In this document: one piece after another, positions 32,931 through 43,648 of the stretch
Numbering within the stretch: position 1 is the stretch's first letter
Layout: each line of letters begins with the position of its first letter
Source of the DNA: Terana coerulea
Taxonomy: Eukaryota > Basidiomycota > Agaricomycetes > Polyporales > Phanerochaetaceae
Direction: 5' to 3'
Assembly: GCA_024811115.1 (NCBI GenBank)
Contig: JAKOGH010000168.1
Span: 62,001-126,000, forward strand
DNA: 64,000 bases
Notes under the pieces: generated by a model
Seen by the model: only the letters and a program-made list of their open reading frames with translations
Told to the model about the DNA's origin: nothing
Databases searched by the model: none
Translations under genes and position numbers: made by a program

Positions 32931-33804
32931 TCCGATTACAGGTCAGCTTCCACGGTCCTGTGATTAAGGCGTAGCCAGACCCACCTCAATGTTAGAAAGA
33001 TGCGTGCACCGTGATAGAGTGGTTGATCTTGAGGCTTTGTTAGGGATCGTCAATGACCCTGGCTGCCCGTCCACCAGCATGTGACGAGCTCGATCGGCTT
33101 TGTTTGCATTGTACGAGGCGGAAAGCCCGAGACTCGTAACGACTCTGACGAAGGTGTGCATACTTGCTCGGCTGTCTCTCAGGGAGAAGCGGCCACCAGC
33201 CAACGCGTACCCTCGGCACCATGCTAATTTGACTTCGCCTATTCAGAGGCCAAGGCATAGATTAGTCAGGGGGTCGTGACTTGAAGTGCTAGTAAGCAAT
33301 TGAAGTGAGAAAGATACATTGCGAGCATACCGGATGTATCATGTCTAGGTCACGAGTAAACCGTGAAACTTGTGTGAAACTTCAAGCTTGAAGTCGCAGG
33401 CAGTGGACGATCCGGTTCGGAACGCCCGCGAGACCACAGCCAAAGACGACGACTGTTGCTGCTGCTCATTTGAGAGCGAAAGTAATGGAGTTATTCAAGC
33501 TATCAATTGTATGGCCTTTCATGAGCCCGAATGATTTCGAGAGAATTCCGGCACTGCAGCGAGGGAGAGATATAGTTGGATCCAGTCAAGTTTCAATTCA
33601 ACAGCTACACAAGCCTACCAACTTCAAGCCAATGATATCATGGCGCCTATCATCCACGTGTCCTGCGATCATGCCACGACGTCGACGCGCTTACGCCTCG
33701 GTCTGTATTACGCCACACCAAGCTCACCGTCCTTACTTCCGTCAATAACACTCAGCTTCGTCCTGTGTTGAGCCAGGTCACAGTCAGGACACGATTGCGC
33801 GACA
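32931..33804. other. Divergent intergenic region, 874 bp
   Basis: This separates two divergently transcribed genes and should hold both promoters. Short open frames exist but none is convincing. No repeat was seen. Confidence 0.5.
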
Positions 33805-34673
33805 ATGCCTGTTGGAATTGAAGCATGGGTCACCCAGATTCCTCCCGTGACAAGGGCATGGCTCGCACTCTCTGTCCTGACAAGCATAGCGGTTGTGAGT
33901 AAGTCGTACTTGTGCCTCTGCTGCAGCAGCATTTGACGAGGTTGGTCTTTAGCAATGCCAGGTCATGACGCCCCTACAACTGTACTTTAGCGTTAAGGCC
34001 GCCTTCACGAACATGCAGCTTTGGCGGGTGTTCACCAACTTCTTCTACTTCGGCTCTCTGTCGCTGGACTTCGTATTCCATATGTTCTTCTTGTGCGTCG
34101 CACGCGACTTATCGTGCTACTTGTGTACTGATTACGCCAATTTAGCATGAGATACAGCCGAATGCTGGAAGAGTCGTCGTTTGCAAATCGTAAGGCAGAC
34201 TACATTTGGCTATTGATCCAGTCTGCCGTAATGCTTCTGGTGCGTCCCAATTCTCTGTGGTACCCTGGTACATCCTCCGACCTGTTCCAAAAGGCACTAT
34301 CACCGCTCGTCAACCTGCCCTTCCTCTCATCACCTCTGGCCTTCGTTCCAATTTACCTCTGGTCGCGAAGACATCCAGCTACGCCTATCTCGCTGTTCGG
34401 GCTCATTACGATCACGGCGCCGTACCTGCCGCTTGCGCTCGTTGGCCTGGCTTGGATCTTGAATGGCACCTGGCGCGCGGCTGCAGGCGACTTGGTGGGG
34501 TGTGCGGTCGGGCACGTCGGGTGGTTCTTGAGAGATGTGTGGACAAGGGAGATGGTCGGGGGTCCGACGTGGTTTAGTGAAGCTCCAGATGCATTGTGAG
34601 TTGCCTTTCACTGGCTTGATTCCGTTTGCTAACTGCGCCTCGCCTTAGGAAACGACTGCTGGGCGAATTATGA
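33805..34673 (+). CDS. DER1: Derlin (Der1-like ER-associated degradation protein)
   Basis: The start MPVGIEAWVTQIPPVTRAWL leads into a rhomboid-like pseudoprotease. Four short introns separate the exons. Conserved pieces are LQLYFSVKAAFTNMQLWRVF, TNFFYFGSLSLDFVFHMFFL, RYSRMLEESSF and SPLVNLPFLSSPLAFVPIYL. The WR motif (LWRVFTNFFYFG) is present. Several membrane spans follow, ending VGCAVGHVGWFLRDVWTREM and a short tail KRLLGEL. The protein retrotranslocates misfolded proteins from the endoplasmic reticulum. The gene looks intact and of usual length (about 220 residues). Confidence 0.92.
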
Positions 34674-35103
34674 GGCTAGCTATGCATTAGTGGCAGTACC
34701 AGCTTGTATTACCACAAGGCTACGTGTTGTTTATTGGATGATTTGTCAGGTCAAGAGACACACAACTACCCCCACATCTGAGTCTCTTTTCTGCCTAGGA
34801 AGACGAAGGCAAGCTCAAATCGCTGTGAAAGGACGACACTTATAATTTTGGAGATTATAACTTCGCAGCAGTTTACTATGAATCAAAATATTGACAAACA
34901 GCTCAATTACTTGTCAGCAGGGAACAAAGGCTGCGTGCAATCCAGCGTGCACAGAATATGCATTATAACCTTTCTCACTGACGTGCTGTTCGAGTGCTGT
35001 TCGAAAGCGGAAGCTGTCCTCACAGACGAGGATGTACATCAATAATATTTATTGCCTAAGCTAGTGCCCGAAGAGCATGGCACGTGAAACAGTCGGAACG
35101 CGT
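34674..35103. other. Convergent 3' intergenic
   Basis: 430 bp between stop codons of the derlin and DUF427 genes. It is AT-rich. Nothing coding is seen. Confidence 0.5.
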
Positions 35104-35607
35104 TTATTCAAAATTGACCTTCCCCTAAAGTAAATTTGTGTTTCATTATTATTTGCATGCGAATGAAACTGTCCTCAAGACACACCTTGTCGAAAGCGAA
35201 GTGTCCAGTGATTTGCTTCGCTGCATCCTTCGGGTGCGCGTAGGACCTGGATACGTCGTCAGGCACCTCGCGATTATCGAGTAGGTTGAATGACACTCAC
35301 CACGCTACGTCTTTGATAGTCTTTCCGTTGACTACAGCGTTGTAGTACGTAGCAGCACTGAACTGTAGTGAGGGGTTGATACTTATTATGCTGACTTCGT
35401 AACTCACCCCTTCCACGGGCAATTATAGCTGAGGGAGAAGCATAAGTAAATAGCACCATTCCTTTCCAGAGTGCCAGCTTACGTCGTGGCAGAGGGCGAG
35501 AATACCTCTGCGTTGAGAGACTCCTGCGGGAAGTAGCGGTTGCCTTCAAGGGAAACAGGCTGATCGCTTTGAGCGAGAACGACGCCTTTAGCGGTGACTG
35601 TGACCAT
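35104..35607 (-). CDS. DUF427-domain protein
   Basis: A small protein of about 96 residues in five exons, starting MVTVTAKGVVLAQSDQPVSL. Family blocks are EGNRYFPQESLNAEVF, TTYNCPWKG, ATYYNAVVNGKTIKDVAWSY and HPKDAAKQITGHFAFDKGKV. It ends VNFE. All four introns are 50-65 nt with good splice sites. DUF427 proteins are small beta-barrel-like proteins found in bacteria and fungi; their biochemical role is not established. The gene is intact and shows no coupling to its neighbours. Confidence 0.88.
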
Positions 35608-36226
35608 GGTTGCAATGCTGGAGGTGGTTGAATGGGAAGCTGGCTGTTAGGTAGTGGACATTCTCAGCTTGCCCTCGCCATTTATGTACCTGTGGGGCAG
35701 TATAGGGGCGATGATGCGCTGAAGCAACGATATCATATTCATCGAGACATCTGCATCTCCATGGACAGGATTGACCTGCAAAGAGTCCGACTCGGATGCA
35801 CAGTCTCACGTAGAAATCACAGACAACACATACTGTAAACATAGCCCGAACGCCCAGATTTGCTAACCTCACGAGCACCGGCTCGCATCAACTATGACGA
35901 GACAAGACAGTGCATAATGTCCACCACCGCTCTTCCAGATTTCGACTCAAACTGCTATAACGCCACAAGGGACATCACTGAGTTTTCCTGAAGCCAAAGC
36001 AGAGCGCTGCACTGCGACGAAGGCGACCGGTTCGTGGAGGAGAGCAAGAGACATCGCGCAAGCGGGGAAGGCCTCTGCAGACGGTGCGGAATCCGCCGCC
36101 GGCTGCCGGCGGCTCTAGATTCTGCTCAAGCCCCACATCGTCGTCGAGACTTTTGCTCTACCACTCGTACAGACACACCCGCCGTCCTCCCTACTTGCGC
36201 CTCCCCGCAGGCAACGGGCTCGAGCA
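35608..36226. other. Divergent intergenic region, 619 bp
   Basis: Promoter region shared by the DUF427 gene and the NAD carrier. A GTG-initiated open frame at 36034-36258 is 5' leader sequence rather than a gene, since its frame is not continued across the first intron. Confidence 0.5.
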
Positions 36227-37702
36227 ATGCCTTCCAGCACAAACAGCATGATTGGTGAGCGCACTCGCCGAGCCCACCCCGCTCGCAAACGCTCATAGAG
36301 TCACGATCGCCGCCCGCCGTCGCCGCCCTTCACACGACACCCAGCTGGCGCGGGAGGCGGCCTTGCAGCCAGCATCGCGACCTGCCCGCTCGACGTCATC
36401 AAGACGAAGCTGCAAGCGCAACAAGTGAGGCAGGGACAGGCGGGCTACGAGGGCATAGCCGGTGCGTCCCAGGCGTATGATGTCCGAGGCTCTCTTCACC
36501 GAACGCTTGTTGTATGTGCACAGGTACCTTCAAGTCCATCCTCAGGCATGACGGCATCAAGGGGCTCTACCGCGGGCTGGGTCCGACAATATTGGGCTAC
36601 CTACCAACGTGGGCTATCTACTTCGCGGTGTATGACGGCATTAAGAACCGTTTCGGCCAGACATCAGTAGGAGAGGTCCCTGTCGTGCGCCATGTCTATC
36701 CTGCAGCTCAAGTTAAGGGTTACCAACCACTGACACGAGAGCATCCGTGGACCCTGCACTTGTTCTCCGCCATGGCAGCCGGTGCGACCAGCACAATATG
36801 TACCAACCCGCTTTGGGTTATCAAGACTCGCTTTATGGTGCGTCGCCTCCCATACTGCGACAACCGGACAACAAGCCCTATGGATTCATCGGGGCTTATC
36901 ATGGAGAATGGGAGGCATTATGGATGTGTTCAGCATGTGTCTCTCGCGACCATGAAAGACAGTGTTCCAGTGTCCGTGATAAGTTCCGGATAGGTCCAAG
37001 GGTTTGTTGGGCAGTCGCCGCAGTGCCATTTTGGCTTGCACACCGCTAAACCTGCTGCAGACACAATCCCGGGAGGAAACGCGGTACAAGCACACGCTAG
37101 ACGCAGCCATAACAATATACAGGCAAGAAGGCCCCCGAGCGTTCTTCAGGGGCCTCTTCCCGAGCCTACTCGGCATCGCGCACGTCGCGGTGCAATTCCC
37201 GCTATACGAGTTCCTCAAGCGATGGGCGGGTACGTACCGTTGCACCGCTGCGCGTCATCCTCGCCGCTGAAGCCACCCTCTCCTGCCAGGCAACGGCGAC
37301 CCCGAGACGCTCTCGGCGCAGCAGATCCTCGGCTGCTCCGCCGTCGCGAAGATGACGGCCTCGGTCGCGACGTACCCGCACGAGGTCCTCCGCACGCGCC
37401 TGCAGACGCACCGCCGCCTGCGCGACGCCGCGGCGGACCCCGCCGTGCCGGGCATCGTCCGCATGGCGCGCCGCATCGTGCGCACCGAGGGCGCGCGCGC
37501 TCTACCGCGGCCTGTCCGTCAACCTCGTGCGCACGGTGCCGAACAGCGCGGTGACGATGGTCACGTACGTCCCGCGCCCCTCCGCCCCCGCGCGCCCCTA
37601 CTGACCCTGCCTGCCCGCACGCGCAGATACGAGATGCTGATGCGGCACCTGGCCGCGCGCGACGCACGGCACGAAAAGGAGCGAGAGGACGCAGACTCAT
37701 GA
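36227..37702 (+). CDS. YIA6: Mitochondrial NAD carrier (Yia6/Ndt1-like), frame broken near the 3' end
   Basis: A mitochondrial carrier with three repeated modules of two membrane helices each. MPSSTNSMIAGAGGGLAASI runs into CPLDVIKTKLQAQQ, the first PxD/E motif. GLYRGLGPTILGYLPTWAIY is the signature of the NAD/pyrimidine-nucleotide carriers. The second module has NPLWVIKTRFM and the third YPHEVLRTRLQTH. The first intron (to about 36352) is longer than the rest. Near 37491-37502 the frame shifts in a GC-dinucleotide run. Reading on in the +1 frame restores YRGLSVNLVRTVPNSAVTMV, and the last exon ends EKEREDADS. It would import NAD into the matrix if functional. The break may be a sequence error or a real lesion. 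Confidence 0.85.
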
Positions 37703-39329
37703 CACACGCCATCGACGCTCCCGAACGCTGCTCGCCCATCCGCACGGACCGACTTACATCTATCATATTTCACTGTCATTTTCCCTCGCACCCTGTTTTC
37801 GAGAGCACATCTCTAGAGGCCTGCACCCCTCATCCCACTGTATTGTATATCCCTCTTTGCTACGTTCCCTTTGCCGCTTTCTAGATTCGCTAAGTGTGTG
37901 TATATGGTGGAAGATCCGATCTCGCAGATTGCAATTGTATTTCACTGGTCCACAGATATGTTTTTGCTTCGGGGCCGCTCTCTAATTTTCGCAGCCAGGC
38001 AGACGATAAACGAGGACAAATTCGGAAGCGCAATAAAGTCGAGGTGCCTGATCGCCGGGCGGGGTCTCAGTCGGGCCTTACGACCACTTGCGCATATACA
38101 GTTGATGAAAGCAATCCATAAGCAAGGCGACACCACCTAGGACCCGGAACGAGCGACAGAAAAAGAGCGAGCGAGGCAAAAGGAAAAATACAGCTTGTGG
38201 TATCTTGGAATTAAAATGACATACTTGCTGAGCGACTGACGGTAAGTGAAGAAAGAAACGGTCGGTGCGTCGAAGCGAAGAGGAAGAAAATGAATAAATC
38301 ACAAAACGGTAAGCCGACGCATGCCAAAGAAAGAGCTTCACGCACACGGTCGGCGAATCTCGGTAGCACAGACACAGAACGGTCGAGCTCTAAGTTGCGT
38401 CGGGGACGGGCCAGGGCCGCATGCGCTTCCATACACCCCTGCGGGAGGCACCAAACGGCGAGAGTGTGTATGTGGCACCGCACGGCGGGCGCGCCGCCGC
38501 GCGAATAAATTAACAGGACAGCGACAGCGAAAACGAGGGTATTACGGCCGCGCCGAGCGCTCGCCAGCGGGGCTTCCCGACGGGGGAGCCAGCCGTCGGG
38601 GGCGACGCCTGCCAGGGGCGCGCGAAGGCGAAGGTGCGCAGACGAGTTGGTGGGATGCGTGCGGGGACGTGGACGGAGCCAACTGAAGCGGAATTGGGAA
38701 TCGTGAATGCGTGGTAAGGGCAGAGGGGGGGAATGGTGCCGAAGGTAGGAGAAGAAGGGACACGCCGCGACGGAGGGTCGCCCCTAGGCGGGCACTCGCG
38801 CCCGCGGGACGAGGCTCGCGTGTCGGGGAGAACCCCGCTCAGGCGTGGTGCACGCACCCAGGAAGGCGTCGGGAGCCCGCGCACTGCGCGCCGTGTCCTA
38901 TTGAAGTAAAACGAGTGCGACGGCCGTGGGGGCGCTGATGTGTACGATATAGGACGACAGTAAGAGGCAATGTGGGGGGAGTACCGTCGGGTTTCGATTC
39001 GATCGGGTGGTATGGGCGACAGGAAGAAAGAGAGTCCGTGAAGAAGAAGTATGAAAAGCTACGGATGGTGCCAACAAGTAGAGCAGTCCAAATGTCAAAC
39101 GTGGGGCAGCGAAGAGTATGAGACAAACGACAAGAGGCGGTATGGGATGGGGCTGGGGGAATAATGCACAACCAGACTGGCACGGTGGAGACAATATAAT
39201 AGTACGGATAATGGCAACAGCAACGGCGGAAAAGACGAGGTAGAGGGAGCCAGCCAAGAAGTGGGACAATCTCTTGGAGGAAGGGCAAGACGGCACCATC
39301 AGAAACAAACAGAAAAGAGGATGCTGGGA
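37703..39329. other. Long convergent gap, 1.6 kb
   Basis: It lies between the stop codons of two convergent genes, which is unusually wide for this window. Open frames are present (for example 38898-39308 minus, hydrophobic because of pyrimidine-rich DNA), but none looks like a gene. Long 3' untranslated regions or an unrecognised non-coding transcript are possible. Confidence 0.4.
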
Positions 39330-40800
39330 CTATTGCGGATGATCCTGTATGGTTTCGTTGTCCGCGGCGTCGCTGAGGGTCTCTACTCGAACACCCCTCG
39401 ACGAGCCGACGCTACGAATATCCCTGCCTTCCTCCGCCAGCTCCCGATCCAGTAACGGATCTTCTTGCCCGTGCCCGCCGTCCGTCCGTGGGCCGCTCGT
39501 GGGGTCAGAGTCCGGGCTCTCGCCCTCCTCCACCGGCCGGCCAGCAAAGTTTGGTTTCCGCAGCGCCGCACGGAAAGCATCGGCCATGACTGCCGCGTCT
39601 GCGCCAGAGAACAGCGCTGCATCGCTGCCGGACATTGTCGAAGCCCCGTCGTGCACTTCTGGTGATGGCGGCCGGTGCGCGATGGCACCGTATGCGGACG
39701 CCGTCACGGGGGATTGCGGCTCTTCGTGTTGCGCGTTCGCCATCATCGGGGTTGCCGAGCCCATGGAACCTCTATGAGAAAGACCTTGCTGTCGACGTTG
39801 ACGCATGCGCCGCATGATGAAGAAGGCGAGGATGCCGCTCGCTAACAGTGCGAGGAATCCGAGCACGACGATGACGGCTATCGCCCAGTGAGGGAACGAG
39901 GAGCTGGCACCATTTTGAACGTTGCCAGCACCCCCATTGGGGTCGGTTCCACCCGCACTTGACGTAGCCGTAGTTGAAGAACCGTTCGGGCCTGTAGGGC
40001 TGGTCGTGGCGCCGCCAATCCCTCCGCCATTTGTTATGGACGCGGATGCTGCCGAAGCCGACGATGCTGATGCTGCTGACGCCGACGCGACAGACCGTGA
40101 GGAAGCTGCTGCCGCGGATGTGGAGGACATCGATGCTATTACGGAATCCGCGAACGTGGTTTCTGCCGAAACGAGAGGTCGTGAGAAGGGATGCAGACAG
40201 TTGCCACAGGTCACAACTTACGGAGGGCGGTGAACTCGGGCTGTGGTATCTGGGACCCATCCAAAGTCTTGCCAGAATCAATGATGACCCATTGAAAAAT
40301 GAAAGGTAGGTTGGTACCGTTCCACTCATTACCACGGCTGCCCCACCACGTATCGTTCACCGGTGCGCGGATTAGACCCGACTGCCCTGTAGGATTCTGC
40401 ACATTAGGAAAGTGAAATATTATATCTTGCGTTGTCGTGCTCATAAGGAAGATGTCAACCAAGTTGTTTTGCGCATATTGGGGTAAGTTGCTATTCCCTG
40501 TAGGTGAACGGATGAATGTCGCGTAGGCACTTGAAGGCAGACTGCGACGTACAGACAAATGTTGACCATTCATGCTGCGGTACCACAGTAGAGGCGATGG
40601 GCCAACATGATAACACTTCGTTGCCGGAGAACACTTGGCACTGCTCCATCGCGTTGGCTGATTCCAACGCAAAACGAGGTCAGCTTACGGTTGCGCGACC
40701 ACGTCGAACATTGCTGTCCGACTTGAGGCGGTGAATGAGATGTGCGACGCACCGATCGCCTCCTGGTCTGGTATCTGGTCGCCATCCCTAGCACCGACAT
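39330..40800 (-). CDS. Single-pass membrane protein with extracellular domain and disordered tail
   Basis: Exons join as CSTWSRNPNAMEQCQVFSGN, EWSTFVWNSNLPQYAQNN, then LVDIFLMSTTTQDIIFHFPN and NDTWWGSRGNEWNGTNLPF. This beta-rich, Cys-containing ectodomain resembles those of many uncharacterised basidiomycete membrane proteins. A long Ser/Ala-rich stalk follows, then a membrane span HWAIAVIVVLGFLALLASGI with a basic stop-transfer (RRMRQRRQQG). The cytoplasmic tail is acidic and Ser-rich and ends DNETIQDHPQ. The in-frame ATG at 40800 gives no signal peptide, so a 5' exon is probably missing from this model. It could be a wall or stress sensor by analogy with Mid2/Wsc layouts. That role is inference. 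Confidence 0.7.
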
Positions 40801-42847
40801 GGCCTCCCTCCCAGCGTGGGTCTACATACTCCGGGGGATACCGACGTTGTCTTTTGCGCGACGAGGAAGGCAAGAGGGAGTCGCTTCCGCTGGAGTCTGG
40901 TTTGGCCAAGGAGCTCTCCGGTCGCGGGTAGCAGTTGGATTTGGCATGGGATGCTGCGTATGCAAAAGGTCGCCTTGAAGCGAAAAGTGGGCGAGATGAC
41001 GTTGCGAGACGAGGGGGGCGTTCTGCGTTGTGTGCAGACGTCAGGCAAATGGGCATTCTATACGGATGGGGAGGGTATGAGGGAGGAGGGGGCGGCCCTA
41101 CGCCAAAAGAACGGTCGAGGGCGTCGGGGACGACGACGGGAGAGGTCGCGCAGGGGTTATGGGCGAAGGAAGGTGGACATCAGAGGGACGGGCTCCAGAA
41201 CAAACAACGCCCAACTCGAACGAAGGGGTAATCTTCCGATTATGTAATTCATCTCCCACTTTCCCGACCTTCGTCCCGTCCCCACCTTTCGTGCTTTCGC
41301 TGAACAGGACGGCCTTTGAACGCCTCTGCGCTCTCCCTGAAATATGGCATGCCCGCTAGCGGCGGAATGGGTCGCAGCCGTCGCCCTTACACAAAATCTG
41401 CCGGATTTCGTATATTGTGCCGATAAGTCTATATCCGGACATACGTTGCCACGACGGCTTCCCAAGCGTCCGCCCGCCGTGCCGTTGTCGTCAGTCGTCA
41501 CTCGCCTCTCTGTGTCGCGGCGACGGTTAAACAGGAGGATCTCCACCGAGCCCCACTCCGCCAGGGCCCTCTCTCTCAAATTCGGCTCAAGGCACCACGG
41601 CGTTCGAGACCCTACCTGTGTGTGCTTGTGGACGCCGCCTGCACCCACCGCCCTCCGCCTCCGAGGACGCCTTGCTCGCTGAGCCACCTCCCGCACGTCC
41701 TCGGCCCTCCGCAGACCGTCTCACCGCTTGCCAACGGCCATCTGTCGCGGTGCATCCTCGCCATCTGCTTCTGGCGAGCTCCCAGGAGGGCGACACATGG
41801 CCGAACAAAAATGCCTCCGTTCCGGTCATGAGCGCCTGTTTTGCTACCGCGAGTCGCCCCTTTTTATATGGCAAACTTCTGTCGCTTTTGGCATCTCGCT
41901 GCCGGGCCTGACCAGCGCGGGCGGATTTACGACATGGCTCCTTCTGGACCGAGGCCAAAGGCCGCTTTGCCGCCCGAACATATACATTTCACCGTCTTCT
42001 GTGAATCTCGCCGGAACGTTGGAGGATTGTTTCTTCGGGAAGAAGCTTCTGAAACAAGCTTGGCCTCGAGGAAGAAACCCCTCGAGCGCACAACGTTGCG
42101 GACGCCCTCGGTTACAACGGCCCCTCTGCGCTTGCCGTACACAGGCTATCGAGCAGATGTGGCCTGCCAAAGCCTGGTCGAGAGTTCAGTACTCAGTTCC
42201 AGGAGGTTACGTTCGACATGACCAGGCAGCTGCCACGCCCAGCACATGGACACGAGATGATGCATAATCTAAAGTCTCGGCCGAGCTTGGTTTGGTGCCA
42301 CGGGCTCCGTATCTCCTCCATCTCCGATCATTCATTATGACACTGCCTCAGGATCTTCGTCCGTAGGGATCCTGCAATGAGGATACCTTGAGGCTACCAT
42401 ACATCCCTGCGCACTCTCGCCTGCGCTTGTCGCTCATACTGAGAGACAACAGACCCTGCATGGCGCCCTATATAATGAAGCGTCAGCGATGGCATAAGAT
42501 CAGCACGGTTCTAGTTAAGCGAAAGGTGCGCATGTAAGATTTACGTTCCATCCATCTCGTCGTTGTTTCTCTGAGCGTCCAGCTAGAGAGAGGGTACCCA
42601 GGGTGAAACATTCGAAGCTATGAACAAGCTTTCAAGATTGAGTACACCTTAGTGCTCCTTACAACTTCATCAGCTCAACACATATTGTTGGTCGACCAGA
42701 CGGCCCGGGATCTTCGAGATCCACGGGAGCGCACACCTGGCGTGCCCCGTAAGTACTATCTATAATTTATGTCAGGGTTTCATCCTCTCATTTGACTAAT
42801 ATTTCACCAAAAAGACACTGCGACTTTCTTCATCGCCGTGAGAGGCC
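40801..42847. other. Gene-poor stretch of about 2 kb
   Basis: It contains the promoter and perhaps the first exon of the membrane protein gene at its left end. Frames such as 41841-42221 (plus) and 41157-41696 (minus) show no domain and no coherent splicing. A TATA-like patch lies near 42760. Confidence 0.3.
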
Positions 42848-43342
42848 ATGATGTACTCAATGACGAAACAGGCACCCACACCCGACAAGCTGCCGGAAAA
42901 ATCAAACCTCCGGGCGACGCACACGAGAATCGAGATACGCAGGCACGGGCAGCTCATTGCAATTGACCAAGCGCGCTCAGCGGGCCGCTGTGAGCGGACG
43001 CGTCTGTGGCATACTTGCTTGCTCTCATCCATCCGTTCATTATTTCATTCATCTGCACTTTTTTCAACAGCCGGCGCGACACATCGCGCGTACCTGAGCA
43101 ACCACCTGTTCGTTGTCGACGGAAAGCTTAATAGGACTGCTCGCGTAGGCACGGGTACGTCACACCCTATATTGTCGTGTGATATTCAACGTACATGCCT
43201 GCCTCAAGTGGTCCGTCTTACGGCTTTTTTATGCGATTGCGATAATGAACGCGCCCGCACGGACGGGCGGGCCGTCGTTTTTGCTGTTAATAACCTTTGT
43301 GGCCTTGACGACCGGACCCGCTGCGCCTGCATACCCGATTGA
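42848..43342 (+). CDS. Possible orphan protein frame, 164 codons
   Basis: An ATG frame without introns, MMYSMTKQAPTPDKLPEKSN, ends DDRTRCACIPD. A TATA-like element (TATAATTT) lies about 80 bp upstream. Inside it, a strong splice acceptor (near 43071) and a strong GTACGT donor (near 43154) suggest instead an exon within a spliced gene. No family is recognised. Treat as doubtful. Confidence 0.2.
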   Translation: MMYSMTKQAPTPDKLPEKSNLRATHTRIEIRRHGQLIAIDQARSAGRCERTRLWHTCLLSSIRSLFHSSALFSTAGATHRAYLSNHLFVVDGKLNRTARVGTGTSHPILSCDIQRTCLPQVVRLTAFLCDCDNERARTDGRAVVFAVNNLCGLDDRTRCACIPD

Positions 43343-43502
43343 AATTATGAGGCAGGCACACCCAGCTTCAAGTGCGTCGACGTTGATGATACGAAGTCAG
43401 CGTAGAGTCTTGGGAATGACGTTTCACAGTTTCCCCCTTACGGCCAGCCTTCGCGTCGACTCCGCGACTTCACTCAGATTGCGACTGCATGTGAGTCTTT
43501 AG
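43245..43502 (+). CDS. Possible small secreted protein frame, 85 codons
   Basis: An ATG frame starting MNAPARTGGPSFLLLITFVA has a hydrophobic core and small residues near a possible cleavage site (TTGPAAPAYP). It overlaps the 42848-43342 frame in a different phase, so at most one is likely real. The C-terminus is Leu/Arg-rich and not obviously folded. Confidence 0.2.
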   Translation: MNAPARTGGPSFLLLITFVALTTGPAAPAYPIEIMRQAHPASSASTLMIRSQRRVLGMTFHSFPLTASLRVDSATSLRLRLHVSL

Positions 43503-43648
43503 CAAGTACTTGAACGTATTCGTCTACATAAGCCAGCACAGCGAGAGAGGTACTACTACTACAGACACGACAGAATAAATACTAATAAAACGCGGCTAGT
43601 ACTGAGACACCGATCAACGATGACAGAACTGAGTAAGAACCGAGGAAG

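Noticed and set aside
38898..39308. Hydrophobic minus-strand frame that looks like a membrane protein
   Set aside because: It lies just past the stop codon of the membrane protein gene in pyrimidine-rich 3' sequence, which codes for Leu/Phe/Ser by chance.
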